DNA of 64,000 nt from Methanolobus vulcani (GCF_900100715.1 NZ_FNCA01000002.1:248001-312000); one strand, 5' to 3'; counted from the first letter of the stretch, positions 26,018-35,965 are shown. The notes: generated by a model not told the origin, from the letters alone. Program-made: numbers and translations.

Positions 26018-27304
26018 ATGAAATATATACATTTTGTAATTATCTCTGTATGTATCCTTTTGTTATGCGTGTCTCCCGCTTCCGGTGTGAGAACAAAGAC
26101 AATGATCCATTATTCGGAACCTCAGGTTACAGTACAGGATGAGATCTTCCTTGAGCAAGGTTATTCTTTCAAAGTGCTGGATATGAATAGCAACAGCGGT
26201 GATATCTGGATCGAACTCTACCTGAACGGGGAAGAAGTAGAGCTTGATAACAATTTTGCCAAGGAGAACGAACCACTCGAATACGTTCGCTCGGTAGTTG
26301 AAGATGAAGATGATGGAGAAGGGACGGAAGTAGACTATTTCATCCTCAGGATAACTCCTGAAGGTGATGTGGATGAAGAGAACGGTGTGGTGTATTCCAC
26401 TATTTATGTTGAGCAATATATGGACCCGGTTGAAGATGTGGAGGATTATCTGCTGCTTGACAAAAGTTATTCGCTGAAATTGGATTCTGAAATGGAATTG
26501 TCAGATCTCTATACTCTGGAAGCTACAGACGTAGACGATGATAAAGTCACTCTTGAACTGAAGCTTAATGGAAAACTTCTGAAGGAGGATGATGTAGGGG
26601 AAGATGAGTATTTCTACTATACCGTTTACTCTGATGGTAACCCTGAAACTCTTTTTCTTGCCAACTTAAAAGCTTTTTTTGAAACCGATGATGAAGTATC
26701 TGTATTCCTGAATCATGTCTCGTTGAAACAAAGTCAGGTAACCACTTCAGATGAAGTTCTTGATGGTCTGGATATTGATGTATCCTCGCCTGTGGATGAA
26801 GGGCTCAAAGCCGGAAGGATTGCAATTGTCAGTTATTCTTTGAACGAGTCATTTTCAGAAGTACGTATTCTGGTGGACGGTGAAGTTCTGGATACCAGAT
26901 ATAATGTAAGTCCTGGTGTATACAAGGCTGTAAGCGATGAAATGGATGCGGGTATCCACAAGGCTACTCTTGTAACTATAAATAATGATGAACCTTCATA
27001 TTATTCAGAGGATTTCTCTGTATCAGTAAATATCAAAGATAATATCACAGAGTCTATTGTCCAGTTTGCAAACACAGCAGCAACCGAGATATCAAAAACC
27101 TATAATCTGACATCGAACATGTCCGGATCGGGTGACTCTATTAAAGAAGCGTCAGTAGACTCAGAAGAGCCATCCGGATCAAAGGAGGCGGGTAGCTCCC
27201 TGCCCTCATGGACTTCATCTACAGGAGTGTCAAATGCTGTATCTATCATTGTCACAGCAGGTGTTTTCCTGTTATTCTTTACGTTCTTTAATAAGTTCAG
27301 GTAA
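26018..27304 (+). CDS. surface protein with S-layer-related domains and C-terminal anchor
   Basis: 428 residues from ATG 26018 (GTGAGG six bases upstream; a first ATG at 26003 is possible). A signal peptide (residues ~1-24) is followed by two domains of about 105-125 residues in which a strand pair LEQGYSFKVLDM / LDKSYSLKL is followed by an acidic loop and a long hydrophobic strand, the same plan as the S-layer domains of the 52,970 protein; a third beta domain follows (IAIVSYSLNESFSEVRIL). A Ser/Gly-rich linker and a C-terminal membrane helix (IIVTAGVFLLFFTFF) end it. Potential N-glycosylation sites (NIT, NLT, NMS) are present. It is probably exported and anchored in the cytoplasmic membrane. 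Strongly acidic, as in halotolerant archaea. Confidence 0.75.
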   Translation: MKYIHFVIISVCILLLCVSPASGVRTKTMIHYSEPQVTVQDEIFLEQGYSFKVLDMNSNSGDIWIELYLNGEEVELDNNFAKENEPLEYVRSVVEDEDDGEGTEVDYFILRITPEGDVDEENGVVYSTIYVEQYMDPVEDVEDYLLLDKSYSLKLDSEMELSDLYTLEATDVDDDKVTLELKLNGKLLKEDDVGEDEYFYYTVYSDGNPETLFLANLKAFFETDDEVSVFLNHVSLKQSQVTTSDEVLDGLDIDVSSPVDEGLKAGRIAIVSYSLNESFSEVRILVDGEVLDTRYNVSPGVYKAVSDEMDAGIHKATLVTINNDEPSYYSEDFSVSVNIKDNITESIVQFANTAATEISKTYNLTSNMSGSGDSIKEASVDSEEPSGSKEAGSSLPSWTSSTGVSNAVSIIVTAGVFLLFFTFFNKFR

Positions 27305-27418
27305 GCCAATAAATATTCTTCTATTGATACTTTTTTAGAATATAGGTTTACACATAATCTTTATATTACTCTTTATTGTTTATAGACGCAATTAGCTGAC
27401 AAACTAAAGGGTTGTATC

Positions 27419-28831
27419 ATGAGAATCGTAATGAAGTTCGGCGGGACTTCCGTGGAAAACGGCGAAAAGATCCGACATGTGGCAGAACTGTTAAGACAGT
27501 TTCACATGGATGGTAATGAACTTGTGGCAGTGACATCTGCGCTCGGTGGCGTTACAGATGGTTTACTGAGCACGGCAAAAGATGTATCAAAGAACGGAAA
27601 AGTTAGCCAGGTAAAGGAATTCATTGCAGATCTCCGTAAAAAACATTATGATGCAATTAATGTTGCAATTGATGACGATAATATCAGGTCAGAATGTGTT
27701 GAGGTAATAGACAGTAGGGTCGATGAGCTGGAAAAGGCTTTGATCGGTATCTGCTATCTTGGTGAACTCACAAATCGGTCCATTGATTATATTTCTTCAT
27801 ACGGCGAACGTCTTGCTGCTCCTATTGTAAGTGGTTCTATTCGTTCACTTGGCACTCCATCAAAGGCATTTACTGGTGGAGAAGCAGGTATCATCACAGA
27901 TTCAAATTATGGTGATGCCAAACCTCTGGAGGATAGCTATACCAGAGTTCATGAAAGACTGTGTCCTCTGCTTGCAGACCATATTCCTGTTGTGACAGGT
28001 TTTATCGCCCAGGACAAACAGGAGATAATTACAACTCTTGGAAGAGGCGGCTCTGATTTCTCTGCATCCATAATCGGTGCTTCAATTGATGCTGATGAGA
28101 TATGGCTGTGGAAAGAAGTCCATGGAATACTGACAACTGATCCAAAGATCGTAGCTGAGGCAAGTCCGATTCCCCAGATATCCTATATTGAAGCCATGGA
28201 GCTTTCATATTTCGGAGCGAAGGTGCTTCATCCAAGGACTATTGAGCCTGCTATCAGGCATAAGATCCCGGTACGTGTGAAGAACACATTTGAGCCGGAT
28301 TTCCCGGGAACTCTTATTGTTGCTGAGCAGCAGTGCAGAGAGGATGTCGTTAAGGCTGTAACTCTCATTAACAAAGTTGCACTTATCAATATAAGTGGTG
28401 CAGGAATGGTTGGCACCATAGGAACGGCTGCAAGGGTTTTTTCCGCACTTGCAAATGCCGGTATTAACATAATCATGATCAGTCAGGGTTCATCTGAGGC
28501 AAACATGTCACTGGTGGTCAATGAAGATCATCTTGAAGCAGCAGTTGGAGCGGTCAGATCTGAATTCACAACCAATGTTGTGGGTGATGTTGCCTATGAC
28601 CGTGATGTATGTGTTGTAGCTGTTGTCGGTGCAGGCATGGATGGCATTCCGGGAGTTGCAGGAAAGGTATTCAATTCACTTGGAAAGGCCGGAATAAATA
28701 TTATTATGATCAGTCAGGGTTCATCACAGCACAATATTTCTTTTGTGATAAGTTCCAAACAGGCGTTGGAAGCAGTTAAGACCTTACACAGTGAATTTGA
28801 ACTTGACAAACAATGCAGGGGATTTCAATGA
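27419..28831 (+). CDS. aspartokinase
   Basis: 470 residues. It phosphorylates aspartate, the first step to lysine, threonine, methionine and isoleucine. The N-terminus MRIVMKFGGTSVENGEKI is the kinase signature; STLGRGGSDFSA-like GRGGSDFSAS follows the catalytic region, and the C-terminal third contains two ACT domains (~325-390 and ~400-465), each with the motif AGINIIMISQGSS, for feedback control by amino acids. It overlaps purM by ATGA, so the two are translationally coupled although their pathways differ. AAAGGG lies upstream of the ATG. Confidence 0.96.
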   Translation: MRIVMKFGGTSVENGEKIRHVAELLRQFHMDGNELVAVTSALGGVTDGLLSTAKDVSKNGKVSQVKEFIADLRKKHYDAINVAIDDDNIRSECVEVIDSRVDELEKALIGICYLGELTNRSIDYISSYGERLAAPIVSGSIRSLGTPSKAFTGGEAGIITDSNYGDAKPLEDSYTRVHERLCPLLADHIPVVTGFIAQDKQEIITTLGRGGSDFSASIIGASIDADEIWLWKEVHGILTTDPKIVAEASPIPQISYIEAMELSYFGAKVLHPRTIEPAIRHKIPVRVKNTFEPDFPGTLIVAEQQCREDVVKAVTLINKVALINISGAGMVGTIGTAARVFSALANAGINIIMISQGSSEANMSLVVNEDHLEAAVGAVRSEFTTNVVGDVAYDRDVCVVAVVGAGMDGIPGVAGKVFNSLGKAGINIIMISQGSSQHNISFVISSKQALEAVKTLHSEFELDKQCRGFQ

Positions 28832-29832
28832 AAGATAAACACCTTACGTATGCAGAATCTGGGGTAGACATCGAAAAGGAAGAAGTGACCATTAAAGCAC
28901 TCACAAAGGGAATGGACTATAGGCGTGAGGGTCTGGGTGCACCTTTGACCGGCATAGGTCACTACGCCGGACTAATCGATTTTGGGGAATATGCCCTAGC
29001 CCTTGCTACGGATGGTGTCGGCTCAAAGGTTCTCATTGCAAATGAGATGAAATGCTGGAATACAGTGGGAATTGACTGTATTGCAATGAATGTCAATGAT
29101 CTGCTTGCAATAGGTGCAGAACCAATATCATTTGTGGATTATCTTGCACTTGAGAAACATGATGAAGATTTCGCCGCACAGATCGGTGAAGGCTTAAGAA
29201 AAGGTGCAGAGATTTCCCGTATGTCTATAGTTGGCGGCGAGACAGCAACACTTCCAGATATTATAAATGGTTTTGATCTTGCAGGAACTTGTCTTGGTAT
29301 GGTCAGGAAAGAAAACATCATCACAGGAGAAAAAGTTCAGCTTGGGGATGCAATTGTAGGTATTCCTGCTGACAGTGTTCATAGTAATGGCTATACTCTT
29401 GTGAGAAATATCATGGAACAGTCATCATACTCTTATCATGATAAGTTCCCATACAATGAATCCACCACAATTGGTGATGAACTTCTTATCCCAACAAGGA
29501 TCTATATGGAAGTTCTTGATGTCATAAAAGAATGTGATGTTCACGGACTTGCTCATATAACAGGCAGTGGTCTGTTGAAACTCAAGAGGGTTACAAGTCT
29601 TGGATTTGATTTCTACGATCCGATCGAGCCAAACGATATTTTCAAGTTCCTCCAGGAAGAGGGTAATGTCGATGACTTTGAGATGTATAAGACCTTCAAC
29701 ATGGGAATGGGCTTTGTCATTATTCTGCCTCAGGATCAGGCAGAGAAAGCTGCAAGCATGACCGGCGGTAAAATTGTTGGACGTATCACGGAAAAAGGTA
29801 TTAAAGTTGGCAACCTTGTAATGGTAGAATAA
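28828..29832 (+). CDS. purM: phosphoribosylformylglycinamidine cyclo-ligase
   Basis: 334 residues from ATG 28828, which overlaps the aspartokinase stop (ATGA) and is preceded by GGGGAT; a longer frame from 28813 is not needed. PurM closes the imidazole ring (FGAM to AIR) in purine synthesis using ATP. The N-terminal glycine-rich ATP loop region GAPLTGIGHYAGLIDFG and ALATDGVGSKVLIA are family features; later GGETATLPDII and HITGSGLLKLKRV mark the second domain. A small gene of unknown function follows 15 bases later. Confidence 0.96.
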   Translation: MKDKHLTYAESGVDIEKEEVTIKALTKGMDYRREGLGAPLTGIGHYAGLIDFGEYALALATDGVGSKVLIANEMKCWNTVGIDCIAMNVNDLLAIGAEPISFVDYLALEKHDEDFAAQIGEGLRKGAEISRMSIVGGETATLPDIINGFDLAGTCLGMVRKENIITGEKVQLGDAIVGIPADSVHSNGYTLVRNIMEQSSYSYHDKFPYNESTTIGDELLIPTRIYMEVLDVIKECDVHGLAHITGSGLLKLKRVTSLGFDFYDPIEPNDIFKFLQEEGNVDDFEMYKTFNMGMGFVIILPQDQAEKAASMTGGKIVGRITEKGIKVGNLVMVE

Positions 29833-29847
29833 CCAGTAGGTAATATC

Positions 29848-30126
29848 ATGGCCTGTATTAATGACATTCCTTTTGAGATCCTTATAAAAGGTGCTACTCC
29901 TTCACAGTCTGAGAAACTTATTCAGGAAAAGTCCGATACAGTTTACCATGTACCTGGCGGTTACAGGCTGCGTGGTGTTGCACTGATGGGGGATAATATT
30001 CCGGTGGGTGTAAAAGGAGATGAGGTTTTCTTCCAGTTCATCAAGCCATGTTTTGGTATTTTTGTTCTCAGGGTTGCTGATGCTGCAGATATTGCAGAAC
30101 AACTTAAAAAGGATTTCAAAAAGTAA
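29848..30126 (+). CDS. small conserved protein, possibly DUF1894
   Basis: 92 residues, probably soluble: an N-terminal segment CINDIPFEILIKGATPS, helix SEKLIQEKSDTVY, a strand region YRLRGVALMGDNIPVGVKGDEV, then the hydrophobic FFQFIKPCFGIFVLRV. It resembles the small DUF1894 proteins of methanogens, but I am not certain of the assignment. It follows purM by 15 bases with GTAGGTAATATC before the ATG, so it belongs to the aspartokinase-purM unit. Function unknown. Confidence 0.7.
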   Translation: MACINDIPFEILIKGATPSQSEKLIQEKSDTVYHVPGGYRLRGVALMGDNIPVGVKGDEVFFQFIKPCFGIFVLRVADAADIAEQLKKDFKK

Positions 30127-30151
30127 CTTACAATTGTAATTAAATTATAAA

Positions 30152-30718
30152 TTATAATTTGCTCTTTTTTGCAGTTTTATTTATCCATTTAAGGAATTCT
30201 CCTGAGGGGAATTCATGGATTGTTGTGGCAATTATCCTTCCTTCTCCAAGTTCTTTTACTACCATTAGAGGATTGCCTTCATCACTTCTGAATATGACAT
30301 CACCATCTGTTTTTGTGAAATAACCGTCAAATTCCACTTCAGAACACGTATCTTGAATAATACACTGGGCTTCATGCTCTTTTTCTTTGCAAATGTGGGT
30401 TACCTGGTATTCTTGCTTGTAGTTCAGTTCCATTGGTAGCCATTTGTATTCATATTCAGGTACTGCAGGGCTGAATATTACGAGATTTCCTCCTCCTCTT
30501 ACAAATCTCTCAAAACTTTTTCCATTTCTCTCAATACCTGGTAATATGTTGGTATATGCTTTATTTGCAAATCCTGTTGGGATTACAACACATCTGCATG
30601 GAGGAATAAAAGGTGTACCAATAGAATCGGATACAATTCTCTGGAATTTGATATCATGCTCTTTAAAAAGTTTCTCAAATAACAAAGGGTTATCCCATAC
30701 AAGCATTACCTCGGTCAT
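30152..30718 (-). CDS. hypothetical protein with a glutamine-amidotransferase-like fold
   Basis: 188 residues, not firmly recognised. The pattern of alternating strands and helices with VVIPTGFANKAYTNILPGI, FVRGGGNLVIFSPAVPEYEY and a final GEGRIIATTIHEFPSGEF is like class I glutamine-amidotransferase or ThuA-like domains (GG-N-L-hydrophobic turn), but the catalytic cysteine of a true amidotransferase is not evident at the expected nucleophile elbow. It is a soluble protein, convergent with the plus-strand gene before it, and possibly monocistronic. The function should be treated as unknown. Confidence 0.6.
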   Translation of the reverse strand: MTEVMLVWDNPLLFEKLFKEHDIKFQRIVSDSIGTPFIPPCRCVVIPTGFANKAYTNILPGIERNGKSFERFVRGGGNLVIFSPAVPEYEYKWLPMELNYKQEYQVTHICKEKEHEAQCIIQDTCSEVEFDGYFTKTDGDVIFRSDEGNPLMVVKELGEGRIIATTIHEFPSGEFLKWINKTAKKSKL

Positions 30719-30891
30719 GCTTGTTGATAGTATTTGTTTCCTTAATTATTTTCTGCTATTGAACATGTCCAAATAATACTGTTTCTATTCTAACGTATTT
30801 GTAATATATCTTATTTTTATGTGCAGCTGCGGGTTTGGAAAGGATTTGAATTATACCTGCGGCTCCTCATTTTTATTTTGGAGAAAAAAGA

Positions 30892-30918
30892 AAGAAAAAA
30901 AGCTGGTTTAAACCAGCT
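30892..30918 (-). terminator. mtr operon terminator, overlapping the mtrH stop codon
   Basis: The 18-base perfect palindrome AGCTGGTTTAAACCAGCT (30901-30918) forms a hairpin followed on the minus strand by a run of seven T. The mtrH TAA stop (30908-30910) lies inside the palindrome, so the last codons of mtrH form one arm. Confidence 0.8.
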
Positions 30919-31864
30919 TGTTGATTGGGTGGTTCTCGTCCATGATCTCAAGGCCGAGTTCCTTTGCAGTCTCTGCAAGCATAATGTCAACCATTGCTGT
31001 TGCAGGGAATACTTTGTCAGTGTTCTCGATTGGACCAAAGAGCTGGAAGTTTGAACCGAGTACCTGTGGGACAAGGTTTGTTCCGATATCAGCTGGCATG
31101 TAGATTGCCTGCTTCTCTTCTCTGGTTTCGAACTGCTTTTTGTATGCCTTCATCCAGTCCCATGCGGAAGCCATGTTGTGGTATCCACCACCAACAGGAA
31201 GTCCGAGGTGTCCCTTGATTGCAATTACTGCTCTCATGGATGCACCGGAACCTGCTCCCAGTGGGGTTGCTGCTACGTCGATAAGTGGCTTTGTGATTCC
31301 ACATTCCTTTGCTATCTCGAGCATACCCTTCTCCTGACCGGTACCACCGGATTCAAGGATCTCAAGCTTGCCCTTTACGCTTGGGTCTGTTGCATTGAAT
31401 GCAAGTACAATAGATGCAGTGATGTCGCTGTCCCTGATAGCCTCTATCTCGTCAGCGTGAACACTGGCATTGATGGAGTTGTAGATAGCCCTGTCAGCTA
31501 CACCGATCTCTGTTACGTACTCTGCTGCTGCTGCACGAACGTCGCCAGCGGATGAGTCAATAAGGAATGGTGTCTTGTCATCAACATCTACGAACCAGTC
31601 GATGTACTTCTTGATTGCTTCTGGGGTTTCTCCGACGATCTGGTTTACTATTGGGTTACCTGTGACTTCGCCCATGTCAACCATTGCCTGCCAGAGTTTG
31701 TTTGCAGCATCTACATCGAAGACACCTTTGTCTTCATCGGTCACGATCTTGTGCCTGTTGTAGAACATTGTTCCTACAAGTACTGTGGGGTATTGTCCTG
31801 GCTGGCCACCGAATTTGACCCCGCCTACCTCATATACTTCTTGCTTCTTGTCAAATTTGAACAT
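30908..31864 (-). CDS. mtrH: tetrahydromethanopterin S-methyltransferase subunit H
   Basis: 318 residues, soluble. MtrH transfers the methyl group between methyl-tetrahydromethanopterin (sarcinapterin) and the cobamide bound to MtrA, in the membrane complex that pumps sodium ions. It has the methyltetrahydrofolate-methyltransferase-like TIM barrel; recognisable segments are FKFDKKQEVYEVGGVKFGGQ at the start, TPFLIDSSAGDVRAAAAEY and VAATPLGAGSGASMRAV. It is the last gene of mtrEDCBAFGH, 17 bases after mtrG with AGAGGTTATT before its ATG. A terminator hairpin overlaps its stop codon. Confidence 0.98.
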   Translation of the reverse strand: MFKFDKKQEVYEVGGVKFGGQPGQYPTVLVGTMFYNRHKIVTDEDKGVFDVDAANKLWQAMVDMGEVTGNPIVNQIVGETPEAIKKYIDWFVDVDDKTPFLIDSSAGDVRAAAAEYVTEIGVADRAIYNSINASVHADEIEAIRDSDITASIVLAFNATDPSVKGKLEILESGGTGQEKGMLEIAKECGITKPLIDVAATPLGAGSGASMRAVIAIKGHLGLPVGGGYHNMASAWDWMKAYKKQFETREEKQAIYMPADIGTNLVPQVLGSNFQLFGPIENTDKVFPATAMVDIMLAETAKELGLEIMDENHPINKLV

Positions 31865-31881
31865 ATGAATAACCTCTTATT

Positions 31882-32118
31882 TTAAATACCGAGCATAGGT
31901 GCAAGGAACAGTACATAAAGCAGGAATATGATTATTCCGGCAACAGCTCCGTAAAGTATTCCTATGTCTCTTCCAACTTTCTTACCAATACGCTGTGCAA
32001 CTTCACTGTTTACGAACTCGATCTTCTCATCAATCTTGTTGAGTTTATCAAGTACAGCCTGGAAGTCTTCCGGGTCTGTGACCACACTTGGTACCCTGTC
32101 GCTTCTGTCTTCGGTCAT
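31882..32118 (-). CDS. mtrG: tetrahydromethanopterin S-methyltransferase subunit G
   Basis: 78 residues: a charged N-terminal part (DPEDFQAVLDKLNKIDEKIEFVN) followed by the conserved RIGKKVGRDIGILYG and one C-terminal membrane helix (AVAGIIIFLLYVLFLAP). Small structural subunit of the Na+-pumping methyltransferase. It lies 1 base from mtrF and 17 bases from mtrH. Confidence 0.96.
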   Translation of the reverse strand: MTEDRSDRVPSVVTDPEDFQAVLDKLNKIDEKIEFVNSEVAQRIGKKVGRDIGILYGAVAGIIIFLLYVLFLAPMLGI

Positions 32119-32119
32119 T

Positions 32120-32347
32120 TTACATCACCTTCCAAGCGAACATAGGGATGATAACTACCATTACGATTGCAAATATGAATCCTGCAATGAATCCAGCTAC
32201 GCCTGTTGCGGAAACACCAGAGTCAAGTTTCTGGTTTCTTGCAATAAGCTGGGCTCTGTAACGGATGTCTTCGACTACAGCTTCAATGGCTCCCATCTGG
32301 GGAGTAATTACCATTGGTACGCCTTTTCCATATTCTTCTTCTGCCAT
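32120..32347 (-). CDS. mtrF: tetrahydromethanopterin S-methyltransferase subunit F
   Basis: 75 residues: [31 protein letters not shown] (in part a domain shared with the C-terminus of MtrA) and a single C-terminal membrane helix ([18 protein letters not shown]). Structural subunit of Mtr. The one-base spacing to both neighbours shows tight translational coupling within the operon. Confidence 0.96.
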   Translation of the reverse strand: MAEEEYGKGVPMVITPQMGAIEAVVEDIRYRAQLIARNQKLDSGVSATGVAGFIAGFIFAIVMVVIIPMFAWKVM

Positions 32348-32348
32348 A

Positions 32349-33077
32349 TCACTGACCTCCGAACAGTAGCATTCCTAAAAGTGATAATGTGATTGCTAGA
32401 CCGATCATTATACCTTCTACCTTTCCTGCGTGTACACCGGAGTGGAATTTGTTGAGGTTACCGATTGTCATCATTTCCTTGTTGATGCTCAGTATCCTGC
32501 TTCTGACGGTTGCAAGTTCAGCTGCCATTGGCTTAAGTCCGCCGGCTTCCCCTTCGTCGTCTCCGCCGGCTTCTCCTACTTCAAGGACCAATGGATCAGC
32601 GTCGAAGGCTCCGGGGTCTTTGGATGCGTATTCCTTGATCTTTGAAGTAATGGCACTCATGTCTTCGGTACCGATGAAATCGATACATTCGACCTGTTCC
32701 TGGAATCTTGCGATTGCTTCATCTGAAAGGTTCTCTACATAAGGGATAGCACCTGATGCACCGACGATCCTGTTGTCTTTGATACCATTCTTGTGGATCA
32801 TGACAATTGCTTCACCGGTAATGTGACCCTTTACTTCAGAACCTGTTACTAGGAGGAATCTGATGTTCGGGTTGGATATTATGTGTGCAACAACTTTCTC
32901 AAGACCAAGGTTCTCAGTTTTACAAGGACCTGCTATACAGGCACCTGCATCCAGCATTGGACCGGCTGAGAGGTGTGAACCACATGTTACTACTGCAACA
33001 CAGTTATTGACATCGCCAACATCGTATTCACCTTTAAGGATTGGCCATCCGCTTGCTGGTTCTCTTTTATCTGCCAT
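32349..33077 (-). CDS. mtrA: tetrahydromethanopterin S-methyltransferase subunit A (corrinoid protein)
   Basis: 242 residues. MtrA binds the cobamide (5-hydroxybenzimidazolyl-type) that accepts the methyl group and then passes it to coenzyme M; demethylation is thought to drive sodium export. Conserved: [16 protein letters not shown] at the start, [17 protein letters not shown], and [13 protein letters not shown], whose histidine is the candidate lower cobalt ligand. A Glu/Asp/Gly-rich linker (~170-185) leads to a C-terminal domain and one membrane helix ([18 protein letters not shown]). Fifth gene of the mtr operon. Confidence 0.98.
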   Translation of the reverse strand: MADKREPASGWPILKGEYDVGDVNNCVAVVTCGSHLSAGPMLDAGACIAGPCKTENLGLEKVVAHIISNPNIRFLLVTGSEVKGHITGEAIVMIHKNGIKDNRIVGASGAIPYVENLSDEAIARFQEQVECIDFIGTEDMSAITSKIKEYASKDPGAFDADPLVLEVGEAGGDDEGEAGGLKPMAAELATVRSRILSINKEMMTIGNLNKFHSGVHAGKVEGIMIGLAITLSLLGMLLFGGQ

Positions 33078-33078
33078 T

Positions 33079-33393
33079 TCACATCACTCCTAATGCGCTC
33101 ATGACAAGGAGCATAACTCCTGCAACACCAAGACCTACTACTACTCCGTAGAATGTGTTACCATAGAAACCTGCACTGTATGAGGTGTTCTCACGACCTG
33201 CATATGAGTTCATGAGTGGTTTGCTTGGTGACAGGGAGTTGATGAGATCATCGGCTATTTTGTCAAGTTCGTCAAGCTGTTCCATTATAGGATCCATTGA
33301 ATACTGGATTATGTCTTCTCTCTCTTCAGCAAGAAGTGAGGTGAGTGGGTCCAGTACAAGGTGTGCCTCGGGGGCTGCGTGTACCATGCTCAT
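33079..33393 (-). CDS. mtrB: tetrahydromethanopterin S-methyltransferase subunit B
   Basis: 104 residues: a soluble N-terminal region ([20 protein letters not shown]) with a helical middle ([17 protein letters not shown]) and one C-terminal membrane helix ([20 protein letters not shown]). Structural subunit of the Mtr complex. Its start codon overlaps the mtrC stop (ATGA) and it ends one base before mtrA. Confidence 0.96.
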   Translation of the reverse strand: MSMVHAAPEAHLVLDPLTSLLAEEREDIIQYSMDPIMEQLDELDKIADDLINSLSPSKPLMNSYAGRENTSYSAGFYGNTFYGVVVGLGVAGVMLLVMSALGVM

Positions 33394-34199
33394 TCCAATT
33401 CCTCCTTAGAAGGCAGCATTCCAGCTCCTACAACATCGTATGCGTCTCTCTTTGTACGGTCGTAGAATCCACTGAATGCTACGTACCAGAGTGCGATTCC
33501 GATAAGGATTGTGAGAGCACCTGATGCATTTGGATTGGTTGTTGCAACAATTCCTGAAACAATCATTGCGATTGCACCCTTTTCAACTCCTACCATGAGT
33601 GTCCTGTCCTGTGTCTCATCCGGACCAAGACATGCGTTGAATGGGTGAAGGATTGCCAGACCACCTGCAATGAATATCACTGCTATGTATCCGGTAGAGA
33701 TTACCTGGCTGAGTACAACAGGGAAATCAAATGTTCCTGTCATTGCAATTGCAAGTCCGATAATTGTGATCGTACCTGCTGTTGCAATCTCTGTCATGGA
33801 TACTTCCATGATAGGAATTCCCATACTAAGTACTTTGTTTGCGAGTACACCGATCATAAGACCAATGATTGCTGCCGTGACCAGTGCGATTACCGGTCCG
33901 GCAATGCCGCCTACTGCAAGTCCGAATGTTGCTGCAATAACTCCCATACCAAGTGCAAGCATACCGATTGAAGGTACACCGGTACCAAGGCCGTAACTTG
34001 CTACTCTTCTAACTGCTGCTGCGCCCCATACCATGCCGCATATTGCGCCAAGGGCACCGATGAAGGACATATACTGTCCGACCATACCTACGAGGAAGTA
34101 TGCTCCGTATATTCCTATAAGTCCGCCTAATACACCGAAGGCGATTATGTTATTCTGTGGAATTGCCTCTGCGGCTGCTCCACTTCCGCCTGCTGACAT
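33390..34199 (-). CDS. mtrC: tetrahydromethanopterin S-methyltransferase subunit C
   Basis: 269 residues with about eight membrane helices spread along its length, e.g. [20 protein letters not shown] and [20 protein letters not shown], plus the soluble C-terminal tail [23 protein letters not shown]. Core membrane subunit of Mtr, one of the three (C, D, E) thought to form the sodium-translocating part. It begins directly after the mtrD stop codon and overlaps mtrB by ATGA. Confidence 0.97.
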   Translation of the reverse strand: MSAGGSGAAAEAIPQNNIIAFGVLGGLIGIYGAYFLVGMVGQYMSFIGALGAICGMVWGAAAVRRVASYGLGTGVPSIGMLALGMGVIAATFGLAVGGIAGPVIALVTAAIIGLMIGVLANKVLSMGIPIMEVSMTEIATAGTITIIGLAIAMTGTFDFPVVLSQVISTGYIAVIFIAGGLAILHPFNACLGPDETQDRTLMVGVEKGAIAMIVSGIVATTNPNASGALTILIGIALWYVAFSGFYDRTKRDAYDVVGAGMLPSKEELE

Positions 34200-34919
34200 T
34201 TACAGACCTCCTATTGCAAGTACACCGATAAGTGCACAGAAGAATGTTGCTATTAAGGATGCGAGAACTGCCTTTGGGAATCTCTTGAACTTAGGGTCGT
34301 GGAAACCTTCGATAGTTCCTCCAATGTTATAGGATGGAATTACTGCGTTCACAAAGAAGATACCTACTGCGAAAACACTGGCAATACCTACAAGGTCTGC
34401 GAGTGGAAGTCCGTTCTCAACGCTCATAAGTGCGTAATATACAAGTGAACCGCCGATACCACCAAGGGCACCACCGATCACACCACTTACAAATGATACG
34501 GTTGGAAGTCCGTGACCCTCAGTACCCTGTGATACATAGAGATCCTGCCTGTCCTTTGTAATAGGGTCGTACTTTACCTTTGCTGATGCTGGAGGACATC
34601 CGACACCATATACGTAAACCCATGTTCCTACGATCATTGTTACAGCCATCATAATCATTGCGCCGACTGCACCGGCTGCAATTACAAGTGCTGCACTGCT
34701 TGTTATTTCCATCATTGCACCTGCTGTCACAAGTCCTGTAAGACCTGCACCAGCTGCGAGCTGTACGGTACCAGTTCCGATACCAGTTGCCTGTGCCATT
34801 GCTGCTGGAGCACCACCTACTGGTACGAAGTGAACACTCCATGAAATTAATACTCCACCTAATGTGATCAAGATCACGTAGAGTATATTCTGCATTAAAA
34901 TTCCTGCAATATCGATCAT
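34200..34919 (-). CDS. mtrD: tetrahydromethanopterin S-methyltransferase subunit D
   Basis: 239 residues from ATG 34919, which overlaps the mtrE stop (ATGA). A frame extending to 35000 reads through the 3' end of mtrE in another frame and is not real. It has six to seven membrane helices ([40 protein letters not shown]) with a soluble loop [19 protein letters not shown]. Core membrane subunit of the Na+-pumping Mtr complex. Confidence 0.97.
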   Translation of the reverse strand: MIDIAGILMQNILYVILITLGGVLISWSVHFVPVGGAPAAMAQATGIGTGTVQLAAGAGLTGLVTAGAMMEITSSAALVIAAGAVGAMIMMAVTMIVGTWVYVYGVGCPPASAKVKYDPITKDRQDLYVSQGTEGHGLPTVSFVSGVIGGALGGIGGSLVYYALMSVENGLPLADLVGIASVFAVGIFFVNAVIPSYNIGGTIEGFHDPKFKRFPKAVLASLIATFFCALIGVLAIGGL

Positions 34920-35830
34920 GCAGCCACCTCTGCTTCTGCCTCGTCTTCCTTGTATGTTCCAAATGCAGCGCGAGCAGCAACTTCCATGTTCCTGTTCCAC
35001 AATATAAGAATAAGTACAATAATTACACCTGCAAGGACTGAAACCCAGCCGATTGCATCTCCTCTGCTTGGGTCAAAAACAGCTGTGACCCAACCACTGA
35101 GGAATACGGTCATTCCAAAAGCAAGACCTGTTACAGGTCCACCGAACTTTGCACAGAACCATGAGTTGTCGATACCGTTTCTAAGACCGGACTCTGCTTT
35201 TCTCACGATGTTACCGGAGTTTGCAGCGTTAAGGCCTGATCCAAACTCGACAGCCTGGAATTCACGCTCTGCACCGTAGTGTACATCACCAGTTGATGAG
35301 CCGATAGCACCGACAGTGATTCCCCAAATGAATGCCAGAAGTGGCAGTGGGAATGGGTGTGCCAATACAGCTACCATAAGATATGATACCACAAGGATAC
35401 AGAATGTTGTGATAAATGAATATCCCATGATTACGGGTGTGTGGCTTCTAATTATATCTAAATAAATTGGTTGTTTAAAACGTTTCTGACTTGCTGATCT
35501 ACCTAAATATGATGTTACTGAATATGTACCATGTATTGCTGCAGCGACAATTGCTCCAATAGCCAATGCCAGAGCAGCAGATGCACCAGTGGTCATCAAT
35601 ACGGATGCGGTGGTTCCACCGATTGCACACATAAGTGCGTTTGATGGTGGTTCACCAGAAACAGCTTTGTTATAGATCCTGTGTGGATACATCATCTGGG
35701 GCGCAAGTTGCACTTGAGAGTTTGGGTTACTCTGTGACCCTACATCTGATTCAAGGTCTTCAGAGGCACCTGCAATAGTTGCGGCTGCTCCCATAAGTGC
35801 CAGTACGCCCATACCTGTGAGCGGTTCCAT
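34916..35830 (-). CDS. mtrE: tetrahydromethanopterin S-methyltransferase subunit E
   Basis: 304 residues with six membrane helices, among them [19 protein letters not shown] at the N-terminus and [20 protein letters not shown] centrally; the conserved soluble stretch is [11 protein letters not shown]-like [20 protein letters not shown]. MtrE carries the conserved acidic residue thought to act in sodium transfer. First gene of the operon; the ATG is preceded by AAAGGAGGAAATGTGA, a strong ribosome site, and a ~100-base leader runs from the likely promoter near 35950. Confidence 0.97.
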   Translation of the reverse strand: MEPLTGMGVLALMGAAATIAGASEDLESDVGSQSNPNSQVQLAPQMMYPHRIYNKAVSGEPPSNALMCAIGGTTASVLMTTGASAALALAIGAIVAAAIHGTYSVTSYLGRSASQKRFKQPIYLDIIRSHTPVIMGYSFITTFCILVVSYLMVAVLAHPFPLPLLAFIWGITVGAIGSSTGDVHYGAEREFQAVEFGSGLNAANSGNIVRKAESGLRNGIDNSWFCAKFGGPVTGLAFGMTVFLSGWVTAVFDPSRGDAIGWVSVLAGVIIVLILILWNRNMEVAARAAFGTYKEDEAEAEVAA

Positions 35831-35944
35831 TCACATTTCCTCCTTTTTGTGTTGTATAATTAAGCGTAAATCGTGCCAAAATTACAATATTCCAACTTCG
35901 AATATTTTATCATAATTAATATGGCGTAGACTAACGTCAGGTGG

Positions 35945-35965
35945 TTTGCATTATATTAAATACTT
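35945..35965 (-). promoter_or_regulatory. likely mtr operon promoter
   Basis: On the minus strand the region reads AAGTATTTAATATAATG, a TATA-like element that would start the mtr message at about 35930 and give a leader of about 100 bases containing the strong AAAGGAGGAA site. Other AT-rich runs in the same 250-base spacer could also serve, so the position is tentative. Confidence 0.35.

Noticed and set aside
30820-30870. tRNA-like TTCAAATCC on the minus strand near the end of the mtr operon, with two CTGCGG copies
   Set aside because: The flanking bases do not pair as a T-stem, no acceptor, D-arm or anticodon arm can be drawn, and the CTGCGG copies are direct rather than inverted repeats.
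34919-35000. Extended N-terminus of mtrD reaching 35000
   Set aside because: The added residues come from the 3' end of mtrE in another frame; ATG 34919 forms the usual ATGA overlap with the mtrE stop.
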